This document shows positions 50,949 through 58,599 of a DNA stretch of 64,000 nt, one piece after another. Both the position numbers and the translations under genes were made by a program. The DNA is from JAAYFT01 sp036562765 (GTDB lineage Bacteria > Bacillota > Clostridia > Tissierellales > Tissierellaceae): assembly GCA_036562765.1 (NCBI GenBank), contig DATCJO010000009.1:62001-126000 (forward strand). The letters run 5' to 3'. How positions within the stretch are numbered: position 1 is the first letter of the stretch; the number at the start of each line of letters is the position of its first letter. A model generated the notes under the pieces. That model searched no databases and was not told the origin of the DNA. It saw only the letters and a list, made by a program, of their open reading frames with translations.

Positions 50949-52009
50949 TAAATATCACCCTTAATGATTTGCATTAGATGTTCTTTACTAACAGATTGCA
51001 TTAGAACAGTTTCTTTAGTTATTAAACCTTTTCTATACAATTCTAGTATTGAATTCTCCATTGTTTGCATTTTATATTTAGCTCCAGTTTGAATCGCAGT
51101 GTCTATTTGATGTACTTTTTCTTCTCTAATTAAATTTCTTATGGCAGGGGTTGTTATCATAACTTCAACAGCAGCTATTCTCCCTTCTCCATTTGATTTT
51201 GGTAATAGCTGTTGTGATATTATGGCTTGTAATACATTTGATAATTGAATTCGTACCTGATGCTGTTGAAAAGGCGGAAAGATATCAATTATTCTTTCTA
51301 TCGTATTAGCAGAACCTAAAGTATGTAAAGAAGATAAAACAAGGTGACCAGTTTCTGCTGCAGTTAAAGCAGTTGAAATGGTTTCTAAATCTCTCATTTC
51401 TCCTACCAATATGACATCAGGATCCTGTCGCAATGCAGCTCTAAGGCCACTAGCAAAAGAATGAGTATCAGTACCTATTTCTCTTTGATGCACAATACTT
51501 TTTTTGTGCATGTGAATATATTCGATAGGATCTTCTAAAGTTATAATATGACAACATCTTTCATTATTAATTAAATCAATCATGGCTGCCAATGTCGTTG
51601 ATTTTCCGCTTCCGCTTGGACCTGTAACTAAAATTAATCCTCTAGAAAGTTTAGTTAACTCTTTAACTACTGTTGGAAGCCCTAAACTTTCAAAATTTGG
51701 AATTTCAAATGGAATTAATCTTAATGCCATAGCATAAAATCTACACTGTTTATATGCATTCACCCTAAGTCTTCCGACTCCTTTATATGAAAGAGATGCA
51801 TCAACTTCTCCTTTTCTTTCTAATTCATCAATTAAAGTTGATGGCAAGGTTTTATATACTAATTCCTTCGTTTCCTTTGGATTTAGTGGTTTCATTTTAA
51901 GAGGAATTAATTTCCCATCAATTCTCAATATTGGTGGTGCATCAACTGCAATATGTATATCTGAAGCTCTTTTTTCAGTACCTATTTTAAGCAATTCTAA
52001 TATGTCCAT
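50948..52009 (-). CDS. pilT: Twitching motility ATPase PilT
   Basis: PilT (353 residues) retracts pili. It has the N-terminal PAS-like domain (KRASDIHIAVDAPP), Walker A VTGPSGSGKSTTLA, the Asp box and Walker B DVILVGEMRDLETI, the His box SSLHT, and the PilT-specific C-terminal region near AIRNLIREEKVHQI. The pair PilB+PilT implies an extend/retract pilus. It sits between pilB and pilC. Confidence 0.95.
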   Translation of the reverse strand: MDILELLKIGTEKRASDIHIAVDAPPILRIDGKLIPLKMKPLNPKETKELVYKTLPSTLIDELERKGEVDASLSYKGVGRLRVNAYKQCRFYAMALRLIPFEIPNFESLGLPTVVKELTKLSRGLILVTGPSGSGKSTTLAAMIDLINNERCCHIITLEDPIEYIHMHKKSIVHQREIGTDTHSFASGLRAALRQDPDVILVGEMRDLETISTALTAAETGHLVLSSLHTLGSANTIERIIDIFPPFQQHQVRIQLSNVLQAIISQQLLPKSNGEGRIAAVEVMITTPAIRNLIREEKVHQIDTAIQTGAKYKMQTMENSILELYRKGLITKETVLMQSVSKEHLMQIIKGDI

Positions 52010-52019
52010 CTATTCCCCC

Positions 52020-53702
52020 CTATCCTAATGTATATCCTACTCTCAATACCTCTTCAATGGATGTTTTACCTTCTAATGCAAGCCTACTTGCAGACTGAAT
52101 TAATGTTTTCATTCCATCTTCAATGGCTTTTTTTCGTATTTCATCTGTGTTAGCATTTTTATTAATTAGCCTTCTAATATTTTCTGTAACTGGCATTAAT
52201 TCATATGCTGCTGTTCTTCCTCTATATCCACCATTGCAAAAACTACATCCAGTAGGCTTGTACAATATTAATTCTTTATCTTTTTCTACACCTAATACCT
52301 GCTTTTCCATATCACCTGCTACATATGGCTTTTTACATTTTGGACAAAGCAATTTTACCAGCCTTTGAGATAAAACACCTATTATTGCTGATGAAACTAA
52401 ATATGGTTCTATTCCCATATCAATTAATCTTATAACTGTTGAAGGGCAATCATTAGTATGTAAAGTTGATAGAACTAAATGCCCTGTTATTGCTGCCCTA
52501 ACAGCAATTTCAGCTGTTTCATTATCTCTTATTTCTCCTACCATAATGATGTCTGGATCTTGTCTAAGAATTGACCTTAAGCCTAAAGCAAAAGTCAAAC
52601 CTGGTTTTACATTTACTTGTACTTGATTTATTCCTTTTAACTTATATTCTACCGGATCTTCAATTGTAACAATGTTCTTCTCTGTACAGTTAAGTTCTTG
52701 CAGTATTGAATATAATGTAGTTGTCTTGCCACTGCCAGTTGGCCCAGTTACTAAAAACATACCGTAGGGTTGAGAAATGATTTTCTTTATAGTATTTAAA
52801 TCCTCCTCAGTAAATCCTAAAGATTCTTTTTTGATAAGAAATCTCATTCTATCCAATAACCTTATTACAGCTTTTTCGCCATAAACTGTAGGTAGGGTAG
52901 AGATTCTCATATCGATATCTCTACCTGCTACTTTTAATTCAACTCTGCCATCTTGAGGAAGTCTTTTTTCTGCAATATTCATTTTGCCCATAATCTTTAT
53001 TCTAGTTATTATGGCTGAATGACTTGATTTGGATAAATTCATTATATCTTTTAAATCTCCATCAATTCTAAATCTAACTCTTATATCTTCCGCATTTGGT
53101 TCAATATGTATATCCGATGCTCCCTCTCGTACAGCTTGTTCAATTATTGAATTTAAGAGCTTTACAACTGGTGCAGATACCACTTCTATCAGTTCATGTT
53201 TTTCTATTATACTTGAATGAAAATTTTCATAAGTCTCCTGAAATTCTTCAATAGCTTTTTTTGCAATTTTACTGCTATAAAACCTATCTATTGCTCTTAA
53301 CAGCTTTTCTCTATTTGATATAACAGGTTGAACATCCATTTTTACATGAAATTTTACATCATCCAATGCAAATATATTTAACGGATCTACCATTGCGATA
53401 ACTAATATGTTATCTTTCCTATCAACTGCAATTAGTTCATGTCGCTTTACAATATTTTCTGGAATTAATGTTGCGACTTCTGGATTAATTTGATAATTAT
53501 CTAAATCTATATATGGTATTCCTAAATGTAATTCTAAAACTTTAATAATTTCATCTTCTGTAATAAAATCTTTTTCAATTAGAATTTCATTAATTTTTTT
53601 CCCAGTTTTTCTCTGAATACTTAATGCCTCTTCTAGCTGAGATTCTGTAATTTTCCCAGACGATATCAATAACTGCTCAAGCTTTAATATATTTTTCGTC
53701 AT
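52020..53702 (-). CDS. pilB: Type IV pilus assembly ATPase PilB
   Basis: PilB (560 residues) drives pilus extension. The N-terminal MshEN/T2SSE_N domain (about 6-145) has two ordered LxxxLxxxG-type motifs (LEQLLISSGKITESQLEEAL and INEILIEKDFITEDEI), candidates for cyclic di-GMP binding. The catalytic part has Walker A GPTGSGKTTTLYS, Walker B DIIMVGEIRDNETAEI and a C4 zinc site (CPKCKKPY ... CSFCNGGYRGR). It is first of the pilus genes after aroE. Confidence 0.95.
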   Translation of the reverse strand: MTKNILKLEQLLISSGKITESQLEEALSIQRKTGKKINEILIEKDFITEDEIIKVLELHLGIPYIDLDNYQINPEVATLIPENIVKRHELIAVDRKDNILVIAMVDPLNIFALDDVKFHVKMDVQPVISNREKLLRAIDRFYSSKIAKKAIEEFQETYENFHSSIIEKHELIEVVSAPVVKLLNSIIEQAVREGASDIHIEPNAEDIRVRFRIDGDLKDIMNLSKSSHSAIITRIKIMGKMNIAEKRLPQDGRVELKVAGRDIDMRISTLPTVYGEKAVIRLLDRMRFLIKKESLGFTEEDLNTIKKIISQPYGMFLVTGPTGSGKTTTLYSILQELNCTEKNIVTIEDPVEYKLKGINQVQVNVKPGLTFALGLRSILRQDPDIIMVGEIRDNETAEIAVRAAITGHLVLSTLHTNDCPSTVIRLIDMGIEPYLVSSAIIGVLSQRLVKLLCPKCKKPYVAGDMEKQVLGVEKDKELILYKPTGCSFCNGGYRGRTAAYELMPVTENIRRLINKNANTDEIRKKAIEDGMKTLIQSASRLALEGKTSIEEVLRVGYTLG

Positions 53703-53731
53703 AATATCACCTAAGATATTACTAGATATAT

Positions 53732-54595
53732 TTATTCTACATAACTTGCTAAAATTCCTTCTACTTTTTTTGCTTTTTTCAAAAAATTTTCATCTAAATT
53801 TAGCCATATTTTTTGACTAAGAATTGCTTGTTCAAATAACATTGAAAGACCACTTAAAGTTTTTAAACCCATTTTTTTAGCTTCTTTTATTAACTTAGTC
53901 TCCTTTGGCTTGTACACTATATCATAAACGACTGTATTTTCTTTAAATCCTTTTAATTCTATAGGTGACATTTTTTCCATAGGATACATTCCAATTGAAG
54001 TGGCATTAATAATAATATCAATATCTTCTTTCTTTACATTTTCAAGTTTTAAATCATCTGTACAAGTTATAACATTTTTATTTAATTTTTTAATTTCATT
54101 TTCCAAAAACACAGCTTTTTCTTTAGTTCTATTTGCTATGAATATGCCATTTATTTCTTTAGTGCTTAAAGTAATTCCAATAGCAAAAGCAGCACCACCA
54201 GCTCCAAGTAGCAATATATTTTTACTTTTAATTTCTATACCATTATCTAACAGGGTTTTATAAAATCCTTCTCCATCAGTATTATATCCAATTAATAATC
54301 CATTTTCGTTTTTTACAGTATTTACAGCTTTCAAAGTTTTAGCTTCAGGACTTAAGCCATCTAAATACTGAATTATTGTCTTTTTAAATGGTACTGTTAC
54401 ATTAAAGCCCTTTACGTTAATTGCTTTAAATCCTTCTATTGCATCTCTAAGTTTATTATTTTCAATATTAAAAGATAAATAAACTGCATTTTTTTCTAAA
54501 ATTTTAAATATCTCATTATGAATGATTGGTGATAATGATTTATCTACTGGATTCCCAATTAGACAATAAAGCGATGTATTCCAATTTATGTACAT
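53732..54595 (-). CDS. aroE: Shikimate dehydrogenase
   Basis: AroE (287 residues) reduces 3-dehydroshikimate with NADPH. It shows GNPVDKSLSPIIHN (substrate Ser), VTVPFK (catalytic Lys), NTDGEGF, the NADP motif LLGAGGAAFAIG with NRTKEKA (NADP type) and the C-terminal GLSMLFEQA. The ATG lies seven bases after AAAGGAGG; a TTG two codons upstream overlaps that spacer. It heads the row that continues into pilB. Confidence 0.96.
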   Translation of the reverse strand: MYINWNTSLYCLIGNPVDKSLSPIIHNEIFKILEKNAVYLSFNIENNKLRDAIEGFKAINVKGFNVTVPFKKTIIQYLDGLSPEAKTLKAVNTVKNENGLLIGYNTDGEGFYKTLLDNGIEIKSKNILLLGAGGAAFAIGITLSTKEINGIFIANRTKEKAVFLENEIKKLNKNVITCTDDLKLENVKKEDIDIIINATSIGMYPMEKMSPIELKGFKENTVVYDIVYKPKETKLIKEAKKMGLKTLSGLSMLFEQAILSQKIWLNLDENFLKKAKKVEGILASYVE

Positions 54596-54652
54596 TTCCA
54601 AACCTCCTTTTAAGAGGAATTATATCATAAATAAAATTTATTGGTTTTAATT

Positions 54653-54681
54653 AGTATAAAAAGTTAATAACATCAATGCAA
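54653..54681 (-). promoter_or_regulatory. Putative sigma-A promoter of the aroE-pil row
   Basis: TTGCAT (54676-54681) and TATACT (54653-54658) are separated by 17 bases on the minus strand, about 58 bases upstream of the aroE start. The -35 lies in AATCTTGCATTGAT, identical over 14 bases to the kor promoter. Confidence 0.65.
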
Positions 54682-54689
54682 GATTAGTT
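54672..54689 (-). repeat. Third copy of the TGCAAGATTAGT motif
   Basis: The plus-strand reading ATCAATGCAAGATTAGTT combines the proximal kor copy (ATCAATGCAAGATT) and the distal kor copy (TGCAAGATTAGTT). It covers the -35 of aroE. A shared operator is possible. Confidence 0.5.
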
Positions 54690-54782
54690 AAATTTTTTTA
54701 AAATACCTTTTATCTACCAACAGTCTTTAATTTAAATACAAATTTATAATTTAATCAACAAAAAATTTAAAATAATGGCTGG

Positions 54783-54801
54783 TTTATACAATTCGTATAA
54801 A
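54783..54801 (+). promoter_or_regulatory. Dyad upstream of yhcN
   Basis: TTTATAC-AATTC-GTATAAA is a perfect 7-bp inverted repeat with 5-base centre, about 60 bases before the yhcN start in the 250-base divergent region. It could be an operator or a promoter coincidence. I see no clear sigma-F/G consensus nearby. Confidence 0.35.
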
Positions 54802-54858
54802 AACTAGATTAAATAAAAAAGTTATTCTGTGCAAGACTATTTGTAGGAGGTGGATAAT

Positions 54859-55467
54859 TTGAAAAACAATAAAATTAAATATATTGCTCTATCCTTAATC
54901 CTCTTAATAGCAGTTGCAGGGTGTACACCAACTAATACTAATATGAGAAACTTAGGTACCCAAACTAGGTTAAACGATAATCGTTGGTTTAATACTAGAG
55001 ATAGACTAAACACTAATTTAAATACTGGCATGGACACTGACTTAAATCTTAATAACGAGATGGTTAGATTTGATACAAATAATCCAAATACTAATAACAT
55101 TACTAACGGACAGTTAAGTAGCATGTCCAACAGAGCTAATATAATTGCTCAAAGAGTAGAAGCATTGCCCGAAGTTAATAGAGCTACTGTGTTGATTAAT
55201 GGAAACAGGGCAATTGTTGGTGTCGATGTAAGAGGAGATTTAACAAATACAATAGATGCTAATTTGCGAAACAGAATTGAAGCAGCTGTAAAAGCAGCTG
55301 ATAGGAATATAAGGACAGTATCTATTACTTCTGACCCAACATTAATGACTAGAATAAGAAATTTAAGCACTCAAATAAATAATGGTAACATTATCTCTAA
55401 CTTCGCAGATGAATTTGAAGATTTATTAAGAAGAATTACATCTCCTATTACTAATACTGTTAGATAG
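54859..55467 (+). CDS. yhcN: YhcN/YlaJ family sporulation lipoprotein
   Basis: This is the only plus-strand gene. The protein of about 202 residues has a lipoprotein signal peptide with lipobox LIAVAGC, an Asn/Thr/Asp-rich linker (about 25-85) and the YhcN domain with IAQRVEALPEVNRATVLINGNRAIVGVDV and IEAAVKAADRNIRTVSITSDP. YhcN is a spore-membrane lipoprotein. The start is a TTG (LKNNKIKY) six bases after AGGAGGTG; the GTG inside that SD is rejected. It converges on sigK with a shared terminator. Confidence 0.9.
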   Translation: MKNNKIKYIALSLILLIAVAGCTPTNTNMRNLGTQTRLNDNRWFNTRDRLNTNLNTGMDTDLNLNNEMVRFDTNNPNTNNITNGQLSSMSNRANIIAQRVEALPEVNRATVLINGNRAIVGVDVRGDLTNTIDANLRNRIEAAVKAADRNIRTVSITSDPTLMTRIRNLSTQINNGNIISNFADEFEDLLRRITSPITNTVR

Positions 55468-55471
55468 TAAA

Positions 55472-55508
55472 AAAGTGCTAATCCAGTATTAATCTGGATT
55501 GGCACTTT
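55472..55508. terminator. Bidirectional terminator between yhcN and sigK
   Basis: AAAGTGCTAATCCAG pairs with CTGGATTGGCACTTT (15 bp, one mismatch or G-U) around a seven-base loop, with A-run before and T-rich sequence after. It serves both convergent genes. Confidence 0.92.
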
Positions 55509-56211
55509 ATTCTTTACTCATTAATGCTTTATTTAATTTAGCCAGTGCCCTTGTTTCAATCCTTGACACATAAGATCTTGAAATTCCTAACAAATTTGCT
55601 ATTTCTCTTTGTGTTTTACATTTTCCATCTATAAGGCCATATCTTAGCTCTATTATAACCTTTTCTCTATCCTTCAATACTTGATTTATGGCTCTATATA
55701 ATCTTTTAATTTGAAATTTTAGATCAACTTCATCTATTATTTTATCTACATCTGTACCCAAAATATCAAGTAAATTTATTTCATTTCCTTCTTTATCTAC
55801 TCCAATTGGTTCTTGTAATGATAATTCTAATTTATTTTTTTTAGTAGACCTAATTGTCATTAGTATTTCATTTTCAATACATTTTGCAGCATATGTAGCT
55901 AACCTTGTTCCTTTTTTTGAATCATAAGTGGAAATAGCTTTTATTAATCCAATAGTACCAATTGATATTAGATCATCAGTATCTTTCCCAGTATTAGTAT
56001 ATTTTTTTACTATATGGGCTACTAGCCTTAAGTTCCTTTCAATCAATATATTCTTTGCATTTTCATCTCCTTCAGCATATAACTTTAGATATCGTTCCTC
56101 TTCCTCCCTACTTAATGGCTGAGGGAAGGAATTGGAATTTATCATGTATCCACATAAAACCACAAAGGGTTTTAAAGCAATATTCAAAATCAACAACAAT
56201 AAATTGTTCAA
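55507..56211 (-). CDS. sigK: RNA polymerase sporulation sigma factor SigK (pro-sigma-K)
   Basis: Sigma-K directs late mother-cell transcription. The 234-residue protein has the FPQPLSREEEERYL start of region 1.2/2, NLRLVAHIVKKY and DLISIGTIGLIKAI (region 2), and the HTH of region 4 (QREIANLLGISRSYVSRIETRAL). About 20 hydrophobic residues precede YMINSNSFPQPLS, so it is made as an inactive pro-protein needing SpoIVB-triggered cleavage. It is not split by a skin-type element. The start is TTG after GGGAGG, and that SD is buried in a hairpin. Confidence 0.95.
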   Translation of the reverse strand: MNNLLLLILNIALKPFVVLCGYMINSNSFPQPLSREEEERYLKLYAEGDENAKNILIERNLRLVAHIVKKYTNTGKDTDDLISIGTIGLIKAISTYDSKKGTRLATYAAKCIENEILMTIRSTKKNKLELSLQEPIGVDKEGNEINLLDILGTDVDKIIDEVDLKFQIKRLYRAINQVLKDREKVIIELRYGLIDGKCKTQREIANLLGISRSYVSRIETRALAKLNKALMSKE

Positions 56212-56218
56212 GCTTTCA

Positions 56219-56260
56219 ACCTCCCTTTTACATATAACAATATATGTTACAAGGGAGGTA
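56219..56260 (-). promoter_or_regulatory. Hairpin sequestering the sigK SD, with sigma-E-like -10 inside
   Basis: On the minus strand ACCTCCCTTGTAACATATA pairs with TATATGTAAAAGGGAGGT with one bulge. This buries the GGGAGG SD of sigK. No U-run follows, so it is not a terminator. CATATATT (56239-56246) in the arm/loop matches the sigma-E -10 at 7 of 8 positions; RNA starting from it would lack the 5' arm and could not fold this way. Confidence 0.55.
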
Positions 56261-56274
56261 TAATGTGCAAGTCC

Positions 56275-57921
56275 CTAATAAATTTCTGAATATATTTCTT
56301 TACATATTTTTTCAAAAATCGGTGCAGCTGATTTTGAACCTGAACTAGCTTTTTCAACTAACACAGTTATAACATATTTTGGATTTTCCCTGGGATAGTA
56401 GCCAGCAAACCAGCCATGTATTATTGGTTCTCCTTTTAAAATTCCCTCTGCAGAACCTGTTTTCCCTGCACCTCCACCGATATCCTCTAAATCTAATGAA
56501 CTGGCAGTTCCTGAATTCAAGACTTCTTTTAACAGTCCTTGTATTATCTTAGCAGATTCTTTACTAATAACTCTTTCATCTTTTTCTTTATTATATGGTT
56601 TAATCATTCTGCCATCTTTTGTTGTGATTCCTTGTATAATAGTCATATCCTTTTTAATCCCATCATTGCCTATTATAAGCATCATATTAGTAATTTGTAG
56701 TGGAGTTGCTTGAATCTTCCCTTGACCTATGGAAATATTTCCAATTGCTGGACCTAGTAATTCTTCGCCTTCTGGTAGAAATCCCTCTACTTCTTCTAAT
56801 AACCCTATATTAACCTTTTGGCCAAAGCCTAGCTTTCTTGCCATATCTATAATCTTTTTTGCTCCGATTTCCTTCCCAATTTGAATAAACACTGAATTAC
56901 AGGATTTTGCAAAGGCTTCAGTTAAATCTATTTTACCATGCCCTTCAGTGTTATTGCATTTGATAATAACATTATTTATTTTTTCATATCCATTACAATA
57001 ATAATCTCTGTCTAAAATATCTAAGTTTTCTTCAATTGCAGCCAAAGTAACAACTATTTTAAATATTGAGCCTGGCGGATATGATACTTGAACAGCTTTA
57101 TTGTAAAGTGTCATATCATCCCTGTTTAAATATGCTTCTATGTTTTCCTGATTAAAATTTGGTCTGCTTGCCATAGCAAGTATTTCTCCACTTTGTAAGT
57201 CTGCAACAATAACAGCTCCATTTTCCTTTGATTCATCTAAAACCTCTTCCACTATCTTTTGAATTCTATAATCAATTGTTAGCTTGACACCAGCAGGATC
57301 CTCATCATTATTTGAATTGCTGGCAAAATATGAACCTCCTAAAATTAATGACCTATTTTTATCATATTCAACAAACAACGATTCCCTATCAGAATTCTTT
57401 AAATACTCATCAAAAACCTTTTCTATTCCAGTCTCTCCTCGATTTTCTGATCTGTTTATATAGCCTATAACATGTGACAAAATATTTTCATCAGAATATC
57501 TCTTGACTTTATCTATTATAAAAATGTTATTAGCCTCTGAAAATTCAATATCTTTTTCCAACGGAATTTGTACAATACTGCTATTTGAATTTAAAATGTT
57601 TAATAGCTCTCTATTTGAAAGTCTAGTGTTCTTTCTAATTTTTTCTAACAAATCATTATTATTTAGTATTGCTTCTCTCTGACCTACTAATGTTTTGATT
57701 TTCTCTTTATTTGTAAGCAGCATCAAATTCCTATCATATATAGGTCCTCTACTAGCACTAAATACTATTTCTATACTTCTCTGTTTCAAGCTTTCTAATT
57801 TCAATTCTTCATTATTGTAAATCTGAATATAATACAGCCTTCCTATAAGTGCTAAAAATAGTATTGAACTAAATACCTTAAATGCAAAAACCCTAGATCT
57901 TACCTTTTTACTTTTTTGCAT
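56275..57921 (-). CDS. Class B penicillin-binding protein (transpeptidase, PbpI position)
   Basis: The 548-residue protein has an N-terminal membrane anchor (about 12-32), a dimerisation domain with RGPIYDRN, and a transpeptidase domain with S285IFK288, S340CN and K487TGSAEG. It crosslinks peptidoglycan outside the membrane. It follows udk as pbpI follows udk-greA in Bacillus; it lacks the PASTA domains of SpoVD. A role in elongation, septation or cortex cannot be told from sequence. Confidence 0.9.
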   Translation of the reverse strand: MQKSKKVRSRVFAFKVFSSILFLALIGRLYYIQIYNNEELKLESLKQRSIEIVFSASRGPIYDRNLMLLTNKEKIKTLVGQREAILNNNDLLEKIRKNTRLSNRELLNILNSNSSIVQIPLEKDIEFSEANNIFIIDKVKRYSDENILSHVIGYINRSENRGETGIEKVFDEYLKNSDRESLFVEYDKNRSLILGGSYFASNSNNDEDPAGVKLTIDYRIQKIVEEVLDESKENGAVIVADLQSGEILAMASRPNFNQENIEAYLNRDDMTLYNKAVQVSYPPGSIFKIVVTLAAIEENLDILDRDYYCNGYEKINNVIIKCNNTEGHGKIDLTEAFAKSCNSVFIQIGKEIGAKKIIDMARKLGFGQKVNIGLLEEVEGFLPEGEELLGPAIGNISIGQGKIQATPLQITNMMLIIGNDGIKKDMTIIQGITTKDGRMIKPYNKEKDERVISKESAKIIQGLLKEVLNSGTASSLDLEDIGGGAGKTGSAEGILKGEPIIHGWFAGYYPRENPKYVITVLVEKASSGSKSAAPIFEKICKEIYSEIY

Positions 57922-57960
57922 AAAAAAACCTCCCTTTTTAGTGTTTCCACTTTTAGGGAG
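57922..57960 (-). terminator. Terminator of udk that contains the pbp SD
   Basis: CTCCCT...AGTG-GAAA-CACT...AGGGAG forms a two-part stem with a GNRA loop followed by seven T on the minus strand. The 3' arm is the AGGGAGG SD of the penicillin-binding protein gene, and the T-run is its spacer to ATG. Confidence 0.75.
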
Positions 57961-57968
57961 ATTATTAA

Positions 57969-58595
57969 CTAATCATTACTATTCAATATTGAATTAATTT
58001 TAGCAACTACAATGTCTATAGCTACTTTATTATAACCGCCTTCAGGAATGACTATATCAGCATATCTTTTAGTTGGCTCAACAAATTGCAGATGTGCTGG
58101 CCTAACAGTTGTCATATATTGTGTAATCACAGAATCTAAAGTCCTACCTCTTTCTTTGATGTCCCTTTGAATCCTTCTTATTACCCTAACATCTGCATCT
58201 GTATCAACAAAAATCTTTATATCTAAAAGATTCCTTATGCGTTCATCATATAAAACCAATATGCCTTCTAATATAATAATATCTTTAGGCTCAACAGTCA
58301 CAGTTTCTTTTTTCCTAGTATGCTGCTCGAAATCATAAATTGGTTTTTGTATTGGTTTGTTGTTTAGCAAATCATTTAAATGTTTTAAAAGCAATTCGTT
58401 GTCAAATGCCAATGGATGGTCATAATTAGTTTTAATTCTTTCCTCAAAACTTAAATGAGATTGATCTTTATAATATGAGTCCTGTTCTATAATTACTATC
58501 TTTTTCTCAGGGATTAATTTGAAAATTTCTTGAGAAACCGTTGATTTTCCTGAACCAGTCCCTCCACTTATCCCAATTAGAAGTGGTCTTTTCAT
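57969..58595 (-). CDS. udk: Uridine kinase
   Basis: Udk (208 residues) phosphorylates uridine and cytidine. It opens with the P-loop GISGGTGSGKSTVS and has YDHPLAFD, the PIYDFEQHTR motif and EGILVLYDERIR (Walker B region), with RRIQRDIKERGR as lid. It follows the U32 gene by 4 bases and starts after GGGAGG. Confidence 0.95.
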   Translation of the reverse strand: MKRPLLIGISGGTGSGKSTVSQEIFKLIPEKKIVIIEQDSYYKDQSHLSFEERIKTNYDHPLAFDNELLLKHLNDLLNNKPIQKPIYDFEQHTRKKETVTVEPKDIIILEGILVLYDERIRNLLDIKIFVDTDADVRVIRRIQRDIKERGRTLDSVITQYMTTVRPAHLQFVEPTKRYADIVIPEGGYNKVAIDIVVAKINSILNSND

Positions 58596-58599
58596 AAAA

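Noticed and set aside
55507..56211. Skin-type element or recombination site in sigK.
   Set aside because: The reading frame is continuous and complete with all sigma regions, and no recombinase gene is next to it. XerD at 18.4 kb is the housekeeping enzyme.
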